A stretch of DNA of 64,000 nucleotides, taken from the NCBI RefSeq assembly GCF_045679555.1, contig NC_092091.1, positions 18,660,072-18,724,071 on the forward strand. The letters run 5' to 3'. A program made the position numbers and the translations under genes. The notes beneath the pieces are model-generated. The model searched no databases and was not told where the DNA came from. It worked only from the letters and a program-made list of their open reading frames with translations. Source of the stretch: Salvelinus alpinus (lineage: Eukaryota; Chordata; Actinopteri; Salmoniformes; Salmonidae). Each line of letters opens with the position of its first letter. Within the stretch, counting starts at the first letter, position 1. Below are positions 22,352-34,100 of the stretch, piece by piece.

Positions 22352-23911
22352 TAGGGATGCACCGATATGACATTTTTGGCTGATACCGATATCCGATATT
22401 TTCCTTGCCCCCCCCCCCCCAAAAATGAATAACGATAACCGATATTTAAAATTTTAGCTGCCTTTTAAGCATTCTAGTACAGTTAAATAGTTGAAACACA
22501 CACACACACACACACACCAAAAAGTTATTTTGCTGGCATTTAAGTCCCCATTACCAGTAAAACATAATCAAAACCTATTTCTTTCACTTACTTGCTGTGC
22601 TGTTTTGTTGTTCATTTGTTCAGTCGTTTCATTCTCAACCAGGATTTCATCATACATGTCAAGCAGTGAAGTTTCAGCTCTGTCTGTCCGTGGCCCCTCT
22701 TCGTCGGTGCGCACTGTCACTGTGTCTGTTTCCATCTTGTCCAACTGTGTCTGTAACATTTCACGTAAACCCTGTTTCTTGTCTGCATCGAAGTAGCGGG
22801 CCTTGTACCTAGCATCGAGTATGGTGGCCACACCGTAAAGCAGCTCAGAGAATGCCACAAAATCGCTTGTTCACAGCCTCTTGTAGAGTACTTTTGCAAG
22901 TTTTAACCCCACGGTCTGTCGGCAGTTTTGTTGAGCAGGCATTTCAATGCCATGACAGAGGGTATCACGTCTGCTGCAGTTGCAGTTGATGAGCTTATTT
23001 CTCGAGTTAGTTGTTTGAATGGCGTTAGGAGTGTGTTCATGTTTCAAACATGTTCCCAAATGCCATTGAAATGGCAGCAGCGGTATGAGAACCAGCACAT
23101 TCTTGAGCATGCAATACGGCTTTCCTCAGTACGAAATCCTTATCAACCCACTGTGCTGTCAGACTCAACATGCTCATAGGGCTGACATTGCTGGTCCAAA
23201 TGTCAGTCGTGAAGCTAATAGCAGTAACACCCATAGCAAGCAGCTCATGGATGTGCATTCCAACAATACTGTGTAACTCCGGTAGGGCAACATCTGAAAA
23301 ATAGCGCCTACTTGATACAGTGTACTGGGGCTCGAGGTGCTCGTCCAGTCGGCGAAAGCCAACATCATCCACGACAGAGAACGGTTGATTGTCAAGGGCA
23401 ATGAATTCCATTATCTTGGCGTTAATGGATTTTTCCTTTGAGTTGTCTTGCTGAAATGTTCTTACTCTTTCAAATGACTGCTGGACTTGAACTTGTTTAG
23501 TTGCTGGAAGTGTGCCCTTAGTATTTTTCTGCTTTTGTTCTAAGTAGTCTCTGAACATCTGGGGGTGATGCACTTTCAAATGAGTAATTATGTTTGTGGT
23601 ATTGAAAGATTTCACCCTCTCCCCTCCTCAGGAAATAATAGCAGTACAAATGTTTCATATGGCCTTTTGGTTATCTTCCTTTGAAACTTCAAAATAGGTC
23701 CACACAGCAGACATTGTGGTCTAGGTTAGGAATGCTGTGTTGCACGTGTAAAGCAGTATTTGTCGTGGCGTCATTACCTCATTTACCTACGTTACATAGC
23801 TATGACATCGGTTTTGCACATCGGCGTTAAACTAGACATCGGGCCGATGTTGGCATTTTTAGCTAATATCGTCTGATTCCGATATGCTTACCGATATATC
23901 GTGCATCGCTA
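22352..23911 (-). mobile_element. hAT transposon with BED-finger transposase remnant
   Basis: The left end TAGGGATGCACCGATAT and the inverse right end (read inward TAGCGATGCACGATATATCG) flank a transposase on the minus strand. The flanks AGTAAAAC (22344-22351) and ATTATAAC (23912-23919) agree at six of eight positions, consistent with an old 8-bp target duplication. A C-run (22408-22420) and a (CA)n tract (22496-22517) sit in the 3' part. At 1560 bp it is shorter than a full autonomous hAT. Confidence 0.9.
22568..23714 (-). pseudogene. hAT (ZBED-like) transposase remnant
   Basis: From ATG 23714 the minus strand reads MSAVWTYFEVSKEDNQKAI, then a TGA (23655-23657) where the first zinc-binding Cys of the BED finger is expected (the second, NIC, is present). 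A second TGA follows at 23628-23630. The frame then stays open to 23037: the HLKVHH histidines, PFSVVDDVGFRRL, AISFTTDIWTS (a catalytic Asp region) and LTAQWVDKDF. The part between about 23037 and 22870 is frame-shifted and shortened. GVATILDARYKARYFDADKK resumes in another frame near 22830. The C-terminal dimerisation region typical of hAT is absent. Not functional. Confidence 0.88.
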
Positions 23912-25166
23912 ATTATAACAGCATGATAACAAGATACATTTCTAACATCATTCAATTAATGGCAAGAAGAAGAAGAAAAAAAACAGTGCTTCAATACATT
24001 TCTATTTGACATGTTTGTGAGTGACGTGCGGAATCATTTGGTGAATGTTTCCTGAAGCAACAGCGATTCCAACCCCTTCCACAGCGCACCTGTGTGGGCG
24101 GAACCTTGGTATGGATTCACCTAATTGTGGCCAGTGACTACACCGATGACTTTGGTTCAATAGCATTGTGCCATGAAGTCTGCTCCTCTCTCTCCAGACC
24201 AATTCGTATGCACTTTACAGGGCCAATGTGCCGCTGTGCGCATACCAACTACTGCACTTCGTCACAAACGGCTCACGCACCATGCAATAGACAGCACTCA
24301 CACACCCAAACCAAAATTTGCACCAGATCATTCTCACTCTAGTAGAAGTCCTTCGTCTACACAAACACTCACACTCTGTTAGGCTACATCACCAACAGCC
24401 ATCTAGCAGCCACAGACCCCAGTGTGATTCACATATAGTGCCTTTAAACCGACGAAAGTAGCTAGTTTATTCATTTGGGATGCTTATCTGTCTCTGTGCT
24501 GTCATTACTGCAATGAGGCCGAGGAAGCCTGTCACATCAGTCAGATCTCTTTTACAACCTCCAACCAAGGTTCAGGGTTTCAGTCTCAGTTGCAGCTGAA
24601 GTAACCTAGTACAGAAAAAAAAATACTGGGTTGTTTTGTTCACCCAATGCAGGCATTGGGTCACTTAGTTGGGTTGTTTTATTTAAAAAGAGCAAGGTTG
24701 AGTTGTTGATGGTGGGTTATTGGTGCTGGGTTATTGAGATATGACCAGATCCTATAGCTGTACATCAAATCAGCAATCTCTTCTAGCTCAGTCCCCAAAA
24801 AGGAGTGGTTCTGACCCCTGCGCACACACGTGCTCAAATGGCGAACACTTGTGCATAAACGCTGCGCAAATGGAGCCTGTCATTACAGCCATAAACAGTG
24901 ATGCATTTATTTTCAAAACACAAGATACCGAAATAAACTGTGTTTTACCTGCATTTTGATCTGAAAGTCATTCATGTTAGCAGTCAATATCAACTAGGGA
25001 TAGCGTGTCACATTGTCACTTCTCAGGAGTCCAGAGCAAGCAGGATCATATGGCCTACGTGTATGCAGCAGAGGTTGCAGGATTGGATAGAAAGCATGAT
25101 CTGTCCCTCACCTTTTTCTTCCTCACAAATATCATATTTAATTTGCCTGAAAGATACATCTTCATC
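23912..25166. other. Non-coding; palindromic repeat remnant
   Basis: At about 24625-24740 the motif TGGGTTGTTTTGTTCACCCA and further CTGGGTTATTG copies suggest a short palindromic repeat of the GGGTT/AACCC type. A similar patch occurs at about 28935-29050. No exon is recognised. Confidence 0.4.
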
Positions 25167-27201
25167 TCATTTTTTTTATTTTTTATTTATTTCACCTTTA
25201 TTTAACCAGGTAGGCTAGTTGAGAACAAGTTCTCATTTGCAACTGCGACCTGGCCAAGATAAAGCATAGCAGTGTGAACAGACAACACAGAGTTACACAT
25301 GGAGTAAACAATAAACAAGTCAATAACATGGTAGAAAAAAAGAGAATCTATATACAATGTGTGCAAAAGGCATGAGGTAGGCAATAAATCGAATAATTAC
25401 AATTTAGCAGATTAACACTGGAGTGATAAATCATCAGATGATCATGTGCAAGAAGAGATACTGGTGTGCAAAAGAGCAGAAAAGTAAATAAATAAAAGCA
25501 GTATGGGGGGTGAGGTAGGTAAATTGGGTGGGTAGTTTACAGATGGACTATGTACAGCTGCAGCGATCGGTTAGCTGCTCGGATAGCAGATTTTTAAAGT
25601 TGTTGAGGGAGATACTTCAGAGATTTTTGCAATTCGTTCCAGTCGCAGGCAGCAGAGAACTGGAAGGAAAGGCGTCCAAATGAGGTTTTAGCTTTAGGGA
25701 TGATCAGTGAGATACACCTGCTGGAGCGCGTGCTGCGGGTGGGTGTAGCCATCGTGACCAGTGAACTGAGATAAGGCGGCACTTTACCTAGCATAGCCTT
25801 GTAGATGACCTGGAGCCAGTGGGTCTGACGACGAACATGTAGCGAGGGCCAGCCGACTAGGGCATACAGGTCGCAGTGGTGGGTCGTATAAGGTGCTTTA
25901 GTAACAAAACGAATGGCACTGTGATAAACTGCATCCAGTTTGCTGAGTAGAGTGTTGGAAGCTATTTTGTAGATGACATCGCCGAAGTCGAGGATCGGTA
26001 GGATAGTCAGTTTTACTAGGGTAAGTTTGGCGGCGTGAGTGAAGGAGGCTTTGTTGCGGAATAGAAAGCCGATTCTTGATTTGATTTTGGATTGGAGATG
26101 TTTGATATGAGTCTGGAAGGAGAGTTTGCAGTCTAGCCAGACACCTAGGTACTTATAGATGTCCACATATTCTAGGTCGGAACCGTCCAGGGTGGTGATG
26201 CTAGTCGGGCGTGCGGGTGCAGGCAGCGAACGGTTGAAAAGCATGCATTTGGTTTTACTAGCGTTTAAGAGCAGTTGGAGGCCACGGAAGGAGTGTTGTA
26301 TGGCATTGAAGCTCGTTTGGAGGTTAGATAGCACAGTGTCCAAGGAAGGGCCGGAAGTATATAGAATGGTGTCGTCTGCGTAGAGGTGGATCAGGGAATC
26401 GCCCGCAGCAAGAGCAACATCATTGATGTATACAGAGAAAAGAGTCGGCCCGAGAATTGAACCCTGTGGTACCCCCATAGAGACTGCCAGAGGACCGGAC
26501 AACATGCCCTCCGATTTGACACACTGAACTCTGTCTGCAAAGTAGTTGGTGAACCAGGCAAGGCAGTCATTAGAAAAACCGAGGCTACTGAGTCTGCCGA
26601 TAAGAATATGGTGATTGACAGAGTCGAAAGCCTTGGCCAGGTCGATGAAGACGGCTGCACAGTAATGTCTTTTATCGATGGCGGTTATGATATCGTTTAG
26701 TACCTTGAGCGTGGCTGAGGTGCACCCGTGACCGGCTCGGAAACCGGATTGCACAGCGGAGAAGGTACGTGGGATTCGAGATGGTCAGTGATCTGTTTGT
26801 TGACTTGGCTTTCGAAGACCTTAGATAGGCAGGGCAGGATGGATATAGGTCTGTAACAGTTTGGGTCCAGGGTGTCTCCCCCTTTGAAGAGGGGGATGAC
26901 CGCGGCAGCTTTCCAATCCTTGGGGATCTCAGATGATACGAAGGAGAGGTTGAACAGGCTGGTAATAGGGGGTGCGACAATGGCGGCGGACAGTTTCAGA
27001 AATAGGGGGTCCAGATTGTCAAGCCCAGCTGATTTGTATGGGTCCAGGTTTTCCAGCTCTTTCAGAACATCTGCTATCTGGATTTGGGTAAAGGAGAAGC
27101 TGGGGAGGCTTGGGCGAGTAGCAGCGGGGGGGGCGGGGCTGTTGGCCAAGGTTGGAGTCGCCAGGAGGAAGGCATGGCCAGCCATTGAGAAATGCTTGTT
27201 G
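25167..27201 (-). mobile_element. 5'-truncated LINE with long reverse transcriptase frame
   Basis: On the minus strand the copy runs from about 27201 down to a tail TGGTTAAATAAAGGTGAAAT, then AAATAAAAA. The coding sequence starts inside the linker/RT N-terminus (IADVLKELENLDPYKSAGLD, IPKDWKAAAVIPLFKGGDTL, NCYRPISILPCLSKVFE). It shifts frame at about 26760 and continues as one 386-codon frame (26754-25594). That frame holds QSGFRAGHGCTSATLK, LAKAFDSVNH (first active-site Asp), MGVPQGSILGPTLF, YADDTILY (active site), YKYLGVWLD and FSAACDWNELQKSLK. A second frame change removes the last residues. The AACTAGCCTACCTGGTTAAA tail resembles the RSg-1/HpaI SINE tail family (recalled, not searched). 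Confidence 0.92.
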
Positions 27202-27354
27202 TAAAACTGTAAGTATTGAAGGTAGTGTAATGTTACAGCTATCTTTAGACATATAGCCAGTACCCACCACTGAGGTATATAATTGTAACCCACCCAAACT
27301 AGGCCTAGCTGAAATATGTAAATGATCAATGAAAACACCAGGTAGCCTATTGTT

Positions 27355-27966
27355 GCAACCTGGTCTCAGAGCATTTCGTATTAATCTGTATGTAAAACCA
27401 AAACACTCTATTTAGTATGATATGTTACGAATTACAATTCGTATTATTATATTATGAATTGCAACACGTACAATAGGTTACGAATTTGCAAAATGTACAA
27501 TATGTTGCGAATTTGCTAAATGTATGATATGTTACGAATTCTAGCTAGGTGGCTAGGTTAGCTAGGCTAGGTCTTAGGGTTAGAGTTAAGGTTAAGTTAA
27601 GGAGTTAAGTTAAAGGGTTATGGGTAGGGTTAGGGGATGGGTTAGCTAAAAGGATAAGGTTAAGGCAAAAACGAAAGTAGGGTGGTTGGTCGGGGTGGGT
27701 GAGCATATAACACGAACATCTAGCAACCCAAAGGTTGTGATTTAGAATCTCAAAATGGACAACTTTAGCATGTCTAGCAATCCAAAGATTGTGAGTTCAA
27801 CTCTCATTACGGACAACTTTAGCATTTTAGCTACTTAGCAACTTTTCAACTACTTTGCATGTTAGCTAACCCTTCTCTCAACCTTAAGTAACCACCTGTC
27901 TTATTTAACCATACCAAACGTAACACATCATACTAAGTCTAGTCTGGTCTATGACACCAGGCTGAT
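27355..27966. mobile_element. Unclassified element with imperfect inverted ends (MITE-like)
   Basis: The left end CAACCTGGTCTCAGAGC and a subterminal TAGTATGATATGTTACG (about 27414) are mirrored on the right by CGTAACACATCATACTA (about 27917), and then a CACCAGGCTG end. The interior has repeated TACGAATT/TTGCGAATTTGC motifs and a stretch of GTTAGGGTTA/GTTAAGG-like units (27565-27670). No coding sequence. Class unknown. Confidence 0.55.
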
Positions 27967-29513
27967 TGTTGTAGCAAAGATGCGTCTGTAGCAGATTGCT
28001 AAAATGTACTTTATATGGATAATATCAATTTAGGTAGTCTACTCTATTTTTGACATGCAAAATTGTAGAAAATTAAACAAGCGCTTTCCGGTCACTAATC
28101 TGTATATGTGCGCCTGCCTTTGCGCATCATTGCTGATGACTGGTAAACAGTCAAGAACTGCAACTTTTTGGTTGAGAAGCACAGATTATATATTTTTTTC
28201 AACAAGAATTTGGTGCAATGCAGATCGAATAAGCAAAGGTATAAACATAAAATACAAATGGTAGGCTATTCTGTATGTAGCCTATTAAAATATGTATGAA
28301 TTGTTTATATTTTTCCCATTGTTTCACACTAGCAACCCCACAAACCTTCTCCTTGAGGGGGTTTGATTAATCCGTGTAGGCGTGTTTTGCATCAGCTGAA
28401 AGTTTATTGCATTCAATTTGGAACCGGGCTGGATCCCAGGCACCAGGCTCCCAGTTCAAAGCCCACAGCGAAGTCGGCTCTAAACAAAAGTGACGTAAAT
28501 AATCACGTGTAGTAATTACTAGGATTTTGTGTTTTCCCATGCAAAAGGGATTGCTTTTGATAAAAATGCCTTATCTGCCTTCCAGAGTTGCGCAGATTAC
28601 TGTTCGATTTGAGAAGGGCACGCCTCCCTTCTCCGCTTTCGCCCGATAGTTTCAAGTCATCAGTCTCAAGTCAGTCGAGTCCCGAGTCTTGAAGCTCAGA
28701 GTCAAAGTCTAGCGAGTCCAAATCACACTCGAGTCAACACCTCTGGTAATAAATCATCTTTATATTCTAAAAGAATGTGTAAAATGCTAAACATTTTAAA
28801 GAAAATGTTGATTTGCAGTATGTAAATGTAACATGATGAACAAGAATTACATTTACTCTCACAGGTTGTCAATAAGAGCTTTCTTAAAGCCACACCCCTG
28901 ATAAGCCACGCCTCCTGAAAAATAACCTAAGGATTACATTCAAAAATACCCAGCTGCTAGGTCAACCAGCATGAAAGTTAAAAAATATCCAATTGATGGT
29001 TAAATTAACCCATGTTTGGGTAATCCCAACAACATGTTGGGTTTTCACAGAAAGAGTCAGTCATTGCCGATGTATTAGGCCTACGATATACAACTCCAGC
29101 ATGCAATTCATATCCTCCTTGGGCAAAAAGCCATTCCAGGCACGAGATATCCATCGACCTATCCATACACAAGGGGGCCCGAGGGACGTTGCCAATGGCA
29201 ACTTCCGACACCACACAGTTGGAGCGCCCAGACGAGCTGGACCAGAGTTCCCGTACCAGCACCTGCACCACCGCCCTCGCAATATGCCTGCTATGTGTGC
29301 GGTTTGCCATACGTGCCAAAAACAGACTTAGTATGTTGCCTTCGCACCAGCTACTCAACCAGCCACTGCCAACAATGACAATTTAGCTGGCTGACGTTCT
29401 ATGGAAAGCTTAATAACCGCTGTCACGACCTGACACAAGAGACATAACAAATGAGCACAGCACCACCAAATACCACTTCCACTCCATTCCATTCCGAACA
29501 CCGCCCTGCTTAC
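27967..29513. other. Non-coding; remote first-intron DNA of the SRPK gene
   Basis: No further SRPK exon is recognised. A GAGTC/CTCGAGTC-rich patch lies at about 28650-28735 and a GGGTT/AACCC palindromic repeat at about 28935-29050. This region would be intron if the gene continues leftwards. Confidence 0.4.
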
Positions 29514-29821
29514 CTCCTTCCGTGGGCTGCTTTGTCTTTTTTCCCCTTGGGCCTTCTCTTTCGGGCCTGGATTGCCATCACTAGAAGAGATTAGATTAAT
29601 GTAGAGGTAGGACCGACGTCCGAGCACCGAGAAGGGACAGAGAGAAAGAACAACACATCAGTCTCGAGCTATAGCTGGCCGGTCCAGGCATCCTTAACCA
29701 AAAAGGTTGGAAACCCCCGCACGCGCGTAATTTCAACACCTCTTATCAAAACCAACAAAAGCTGTCCCGTAGTCGGAATAATTGAAAAAGAAAATATTTC
29801 CATACCTTTCCTGGAGCTCAT
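29514..29821 (-). CDS. SRPK-family (SRPK1/SRPK2) serine/arginine protein kinase, first two coding exons
   Basis: SRPK kinases phosphorylate the RS domains of SR splicing factors in cytoplasm and nucleus. On the minus strand exon 1 is 29821-29806: ATG codons for MSSRK, donor GGTATGG. Exon 2 is 29580-29514: acceptor CTCTTCTAG, donor GTAAGC. Splicing joins the phases to give MSSRKVMAIQARKRRPKG, then KKDKAAHG. The motif KVxAxQARKxRxKxKKDKA is the N-terminus of SRPK1, and MSSRKV with QARKRRPK occurs in an SRPK2 isoform. Both exons are open and the splice sites look sound. The kinase domain is not in the window: the gene must continue to the left past at least 29.5 kb of repeats or be a stranded 5' fragment. 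SRPK1 versus SRPK2 is not resolved. The open frame 29355-29627 in the same region is a different frame. Confidence 0.72.
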
Positions 29822-31198
29822 GATGTTTTCCTCCTTCCCTTCAGCAGCAGCAGCAGCGGCAGCTCAACCGCAGCAGCCGAGATCTCACGCTCTCTAGTCT
29901 CCAGCCTTCTCTCTGGAGAACGCGCACCCCCTCTGTCGTTAGGAGGAGGAGGCGCGCTCAAGCACTGGAGCTATATGCTACGTGGCCGCGCACAACTGTC
30001 ACAATTGAGGTTAGCGCGAAAAGGAGCGCTTAAATTGAAAGAACCAAAACCAGAAAGACTGAGTCCCTCCGGTCAACATTAGACTATCCCCATTTTATTA
30101 ATGTCTCTGATGTCTTGAACATTAAAATATTTCCCCTGCCTGCTTCCCTATTTATCCCCACGTCAAAGCACTATTAGCTCAGTATTAGCTCATCTAGAAC
30201 CTAAAATAGTTATTCCGCTGTCCCCATAGGAGAACCCTTTGAATAACCCTTTTTGGTTCCAAGTAGAACCATTTCCACATAGTGTTCTACATCGAACAAA
30301 ATGATTCTAACTGGAACCAAAAAGTGTTCTACCTGGAACCAAAAAGGGTACAGCCGAAGAACCCTTTTGGAACCCATTTTTCTAAGAGTGTAGGTTAACT
30401 GGGGTGTATCATGAGCAAGGGGAACCCTGAATAACACAGAGCCTCCTGCTGAATTATCCACCCTATTTTATATTTTTTTCAAGACATGTTATTGACATGC
30501 TGGTTCTGGCAAAGTCTCCTTTTCATCCAATGTTGAAAGCTGTTTAGGATTCTGGGGAATGACTAGGCCTATCTCAAATGGGCCCAGAATAGGCTTAGCT
30601 GGTTAGGTCAATGGGTTTCAAAAAGTATCTGCAATTTAGTTATCTGTTGTGTCACCCGATCAATCCATAGCTGGTGGGTCATATTATGGCAAACATAATC
30701 CGTTATTATCTCACCCTGGATCACATATATAACTTTCTCTGACCCAGAACAACAATTATCCTACAAATAGGCCTATTTCTCAAAGACATCTGTATTTTTT
30801 TTATTTACATTTAAAAAAAGGCCTGCCTGCGATTGGCAATCTGCGATTAGCCTAAATTTTCTTATTATAGGACTAGACTATTAGAAGTATAAAGTATATA
30901 AACTATAATCGGCATTGAACACTATGTGGCAGCTGAATCATAAGCTATTCATAAATGAAAGATAGCGTTATATTGAAACACTGTGGCGTTTGGCCAATGT
31001 AACCCTAATTCTGATACAAATCGGCGGATTCGATTATGCTGGGCAAACAGTCCCGTGACAGAAACGGGCAAAAGGGGTGAGTGACCTTCTCAAAACGAAC
31101 AGTAATCGGCGCTGCTCGGTTGTGAAAAAGGCACAATCGGCGCTGCTCGGTTGTGTGCGTTTCACTATGAGAGAGATAATCTAATACTCTTTATTTAG
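29822..31198. promoter_or_regulatory. Shared 5' region between SRPK (minus) and pus7 (plus)
   Basis: Upstream of the SRPK start, 29830-30010 is GC- and CpG-rich with a CAG/CTG-rich leader (GCAGCAGCAGCAGCGGCAGC), typical of a housekeeping promoter and 5' UTR. Divergent from it, pus7 coding begins at 31199, though its first exon is not found. Two 21-bp direct copies of AATCGGCGCTGCTCGGTTGT lie at 31104 and 31135. A palindromic repeat (30229-30392) occupies the middle. Promoter function is inferred from position and composition only. Confidence 0.4.
30229..30392. repeat. Palindromic GGTTCC/GGAACC repeat (MITE-like)
   Basis: AGAACCCTTTGAATAACCCT, then TTTTGGTTCC, on the left is mirrored by GGAACCAAAAAGGGTACAGC, then AGAACCC, on the right. 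Inner GTTCTACAT and TAGAACCA motifs are also mirrored. This compact fold-back repeat is common in fish genomes. Confidence 0.75.
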
Positions 31199-34100
31199 GT
31201 ACTCTGACTTTGTGGTACATGAGGTCAACAAAGAAGGCAAGACAGTGCGGTTGGATGATCTCTCGGTTCCTGAGGAGGCGGAGGTGAGCTAACAATGTAT
31301 CAGTAGAACTATCTTTCGTCTTGCAGTTTAGAGTGAAATATAATCATTCCTGAAGTTAAAGCTTGACTCCGTAGCCCTTTACACTCGTACCCGTATACGT
31401 GTTGGAAATGGAAGATTTGAGCACTAATAAGCACCTAAATTGGAACGTCGTGGCTGTACAGTAACATGCTATACATGACGTCAAAGCTATTCCTCTGCAC
31501 TTCAGTGCTGTATGTGTTTTGGCTGACAGCTGTTCTGAATTTGAGCACCGCGCACAACAAGAAGTTGACCTCATCCCTCCTGGTAATTGGGTAACTTTAG
31601 AAAATGTTTTGTCTAAGTAAGAGAAATGCTGTAAATTTAAGAGGACTCAATGTATTTTGAAAGATGAGACGTTAAGGATTATAGTAAATACGGCCTTGAC
31701 AAGCAAGCCAAACCCCCGTGACTCCCAGTGTGCACTTCACATCTCACTTCAAAATTCATGTCATATACAGTGTCAATATTTATGATTTTTATGTTTGATT
31801 TTAACTTACAAGATGAAGTGTCGTCATACCCTGGGTAGTTCTGAACACAATGAGCATATGTTATATTGTGAAGAGAGCACACGCACCTGAATGCACTCAT
31901 GACTTCCTCCTAGCCGCACCAAATTGCCTTGTGTAAGATCATATTTTATAACTTAGCTAGTCATGTTGGCAAGAGAACAAGCTTTGAAATCATGGGACAC
32001 CTGACTCAGATTACAATTTATAATGGGCCGTTATTGGATTGCGTAAACAACAACAGTAGTTGTGATTTCAGGGATGGAGGGTTGTGTTCCAAACAAAACT
32101 ACAAGTGTTCCTCAGCAGCAGCACAGCTAAGAGAGCTCCAAAAAGTACCTTATAGTTGAAGACTCTTCTTCGAGTCATATAAGTGCGTTGAAATTGCTTA
32201 GGGACAACTGTGCACACTTTGGAGAGATGTGTGTGGCCACCTGGAGACACCAGTTAGTCCTGCTTCCCCAACTGTGGATTCCATCTTTAAACTGTGATGT
32301 TGGGTTTGTCTTGTGCTAGGAAGCCAGTGTGGCAGAGCAGCCAGGGTCTGAGGTTTTCACAGAGGAGCAGAAACACTAACTTGAGCAGCTGCAGCTCTTC
32401 AAGAACAAAGAGGGCAACGTGTCCATAGAGGTGAATACGCGGACTTTCTCCAAACCCATTAATTAAGTCTGAGAATTTAGTAGTAGTTTGTTATCCACCT
32501 TGACCAGTGGGTTTATATAACGTTGAATAGTTCACCTGTCTTGAAAGGTGACCAGTTGCTTCTGGTTGAACACAGGTGGCGGATGACACCAAAGAGAAAC
32601 GGACCCTGGTCCACAAAGCTGTCAAGACCCTGGACTGGAGACCAAGACAGAGGAGCGGGAGGGAAAGAAGTTCATCGTGGCCTACCACGCAGCCGGGCAC
32701 GCAGCCGGGCAGAAAGCACTCGCAGGTAGAGAGGAGAGAATGGGAGATGGGTGTAATGGACCTATTCTGGGTTTGTATCTCTGGTTTATTTTCGCAGGGT
32801 GAAATCTCTGTAACGTCTGTCATAGAACAGAATCAAGTCGCTCTCAAGTTTGTGTCTCTTGCTTCAATAAAGAGTTTACATTTCAGAATGGGGGAAGTTA
32901 TTATTGAATGGTTGGAAAGGGTTGTGCTGCATGCCCTTGTTCAGCTTGGCCTCTTGGCTCTCACTGCATGTGGTTCTGTCTGAGTCGAGTAGCTACTGCC
33001 TAGTAAAATAAAATACTGGGTTGGCTAGCGTATGGGATAAAATGCAGGCTGCATGAATGAACAGGTGCATGTGCAATGTCAACACAACAAACCTGCATGA
33101 AGATCCTGACCAGGCCCGTGGCCTGTGAGAGAGCACATGGATCTTGACTTCATCCAGGTTTCTGTGAACTTTTAGGCCCAACAAATCAGTAGAATCTCCT
33201 TGACTGGCCTATTTTGAGATCAGTTAAGACATTGACATTATTCACATCAATAATTTCCTGTGAATTCGGTAGCTTGTGCAAAAAGAGCACCGCACGGTTG
33301 TCATCAAATAATTGCTTTGTCACGTCCATGGCACACGACTTGCTGCACAGAAACGGTTTGACACAACAGCACTCCAAACCTGCATGCTGATTTGCCACCC
33401 CTGTCGGTCTGTCTGCCTAACGGTCCATGAACTTCTTTTAGTAACAGTCTTTTATCGTTTATATTCTATTCCTTTTGCTCTTCTCTGTGGACAGAGGTCA
33501 AAATCGCTGCAGGTAAGAATTCCTTGTCCACACTGCTCAGAAAAAGAGTGAGGTACGTGCAATTTAAAGGTTTCAGGAGACTCCAGTCTGTAAATGTTGG
33601 TAGCCTCACATCTGAGTAAATATCAGCTCCTTATCTGTCATGGCATCATCAGTCTTGCACGATTGTCTGTATGGTAAATAAATAGGCATGACTATTTTCA
33701 GGGTGTGATGAACTGTTATCTTATTGTTCAGGCTAAGGGAACAGATCCTCAGTTGGTTAGTTTATACTTTAGAGCAATGGGGAATGAGTGTTCAAGTGCA
33801 GTTTTAATTATTCGGACATCTTGCGACATGCAGGATGCTCCCGGCATAGTTTGTTAGAGAAGTGGTTAATTCTGTATGTGTTGGGGCCCGTAACGAAGCT
33901 GCTTCCACCCAAAAAGATAAGAGCCAGATAGTAGTTTCAATAACTTATCAAAGGCCTGAACACTGATGAGGATGTATTCTCTGGTGACAGAATGTGTTAG
34001 ATATCTGATTCTCTGCCTGTGTCTCCACGACTTACTCCTTCTGTGTCCCTGGACAGCCCCCAGGAAACACTCCTGGCCTAAGAGCCGTGGGGCCTTCTGC

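Noticed and set aside
26159-27204. Plus-strand open frames across the LINE
   Set aside because: They are antisense shadows of the minus-strand reverse transcriptase.
27565-27670. Interstitial telomere repeat
   Set aside because: GTTAGGGTTA occurs only in scattered imperfect units mixed with GTTAAG, so it is not a TTAGGG array.
24625-29050. One large element bounded by GGGTT/AACCC palindromes
   Set aside because: The two patches could be separate copies of a common palindromic repeat, and I see no matching ends or target duplication linking them.
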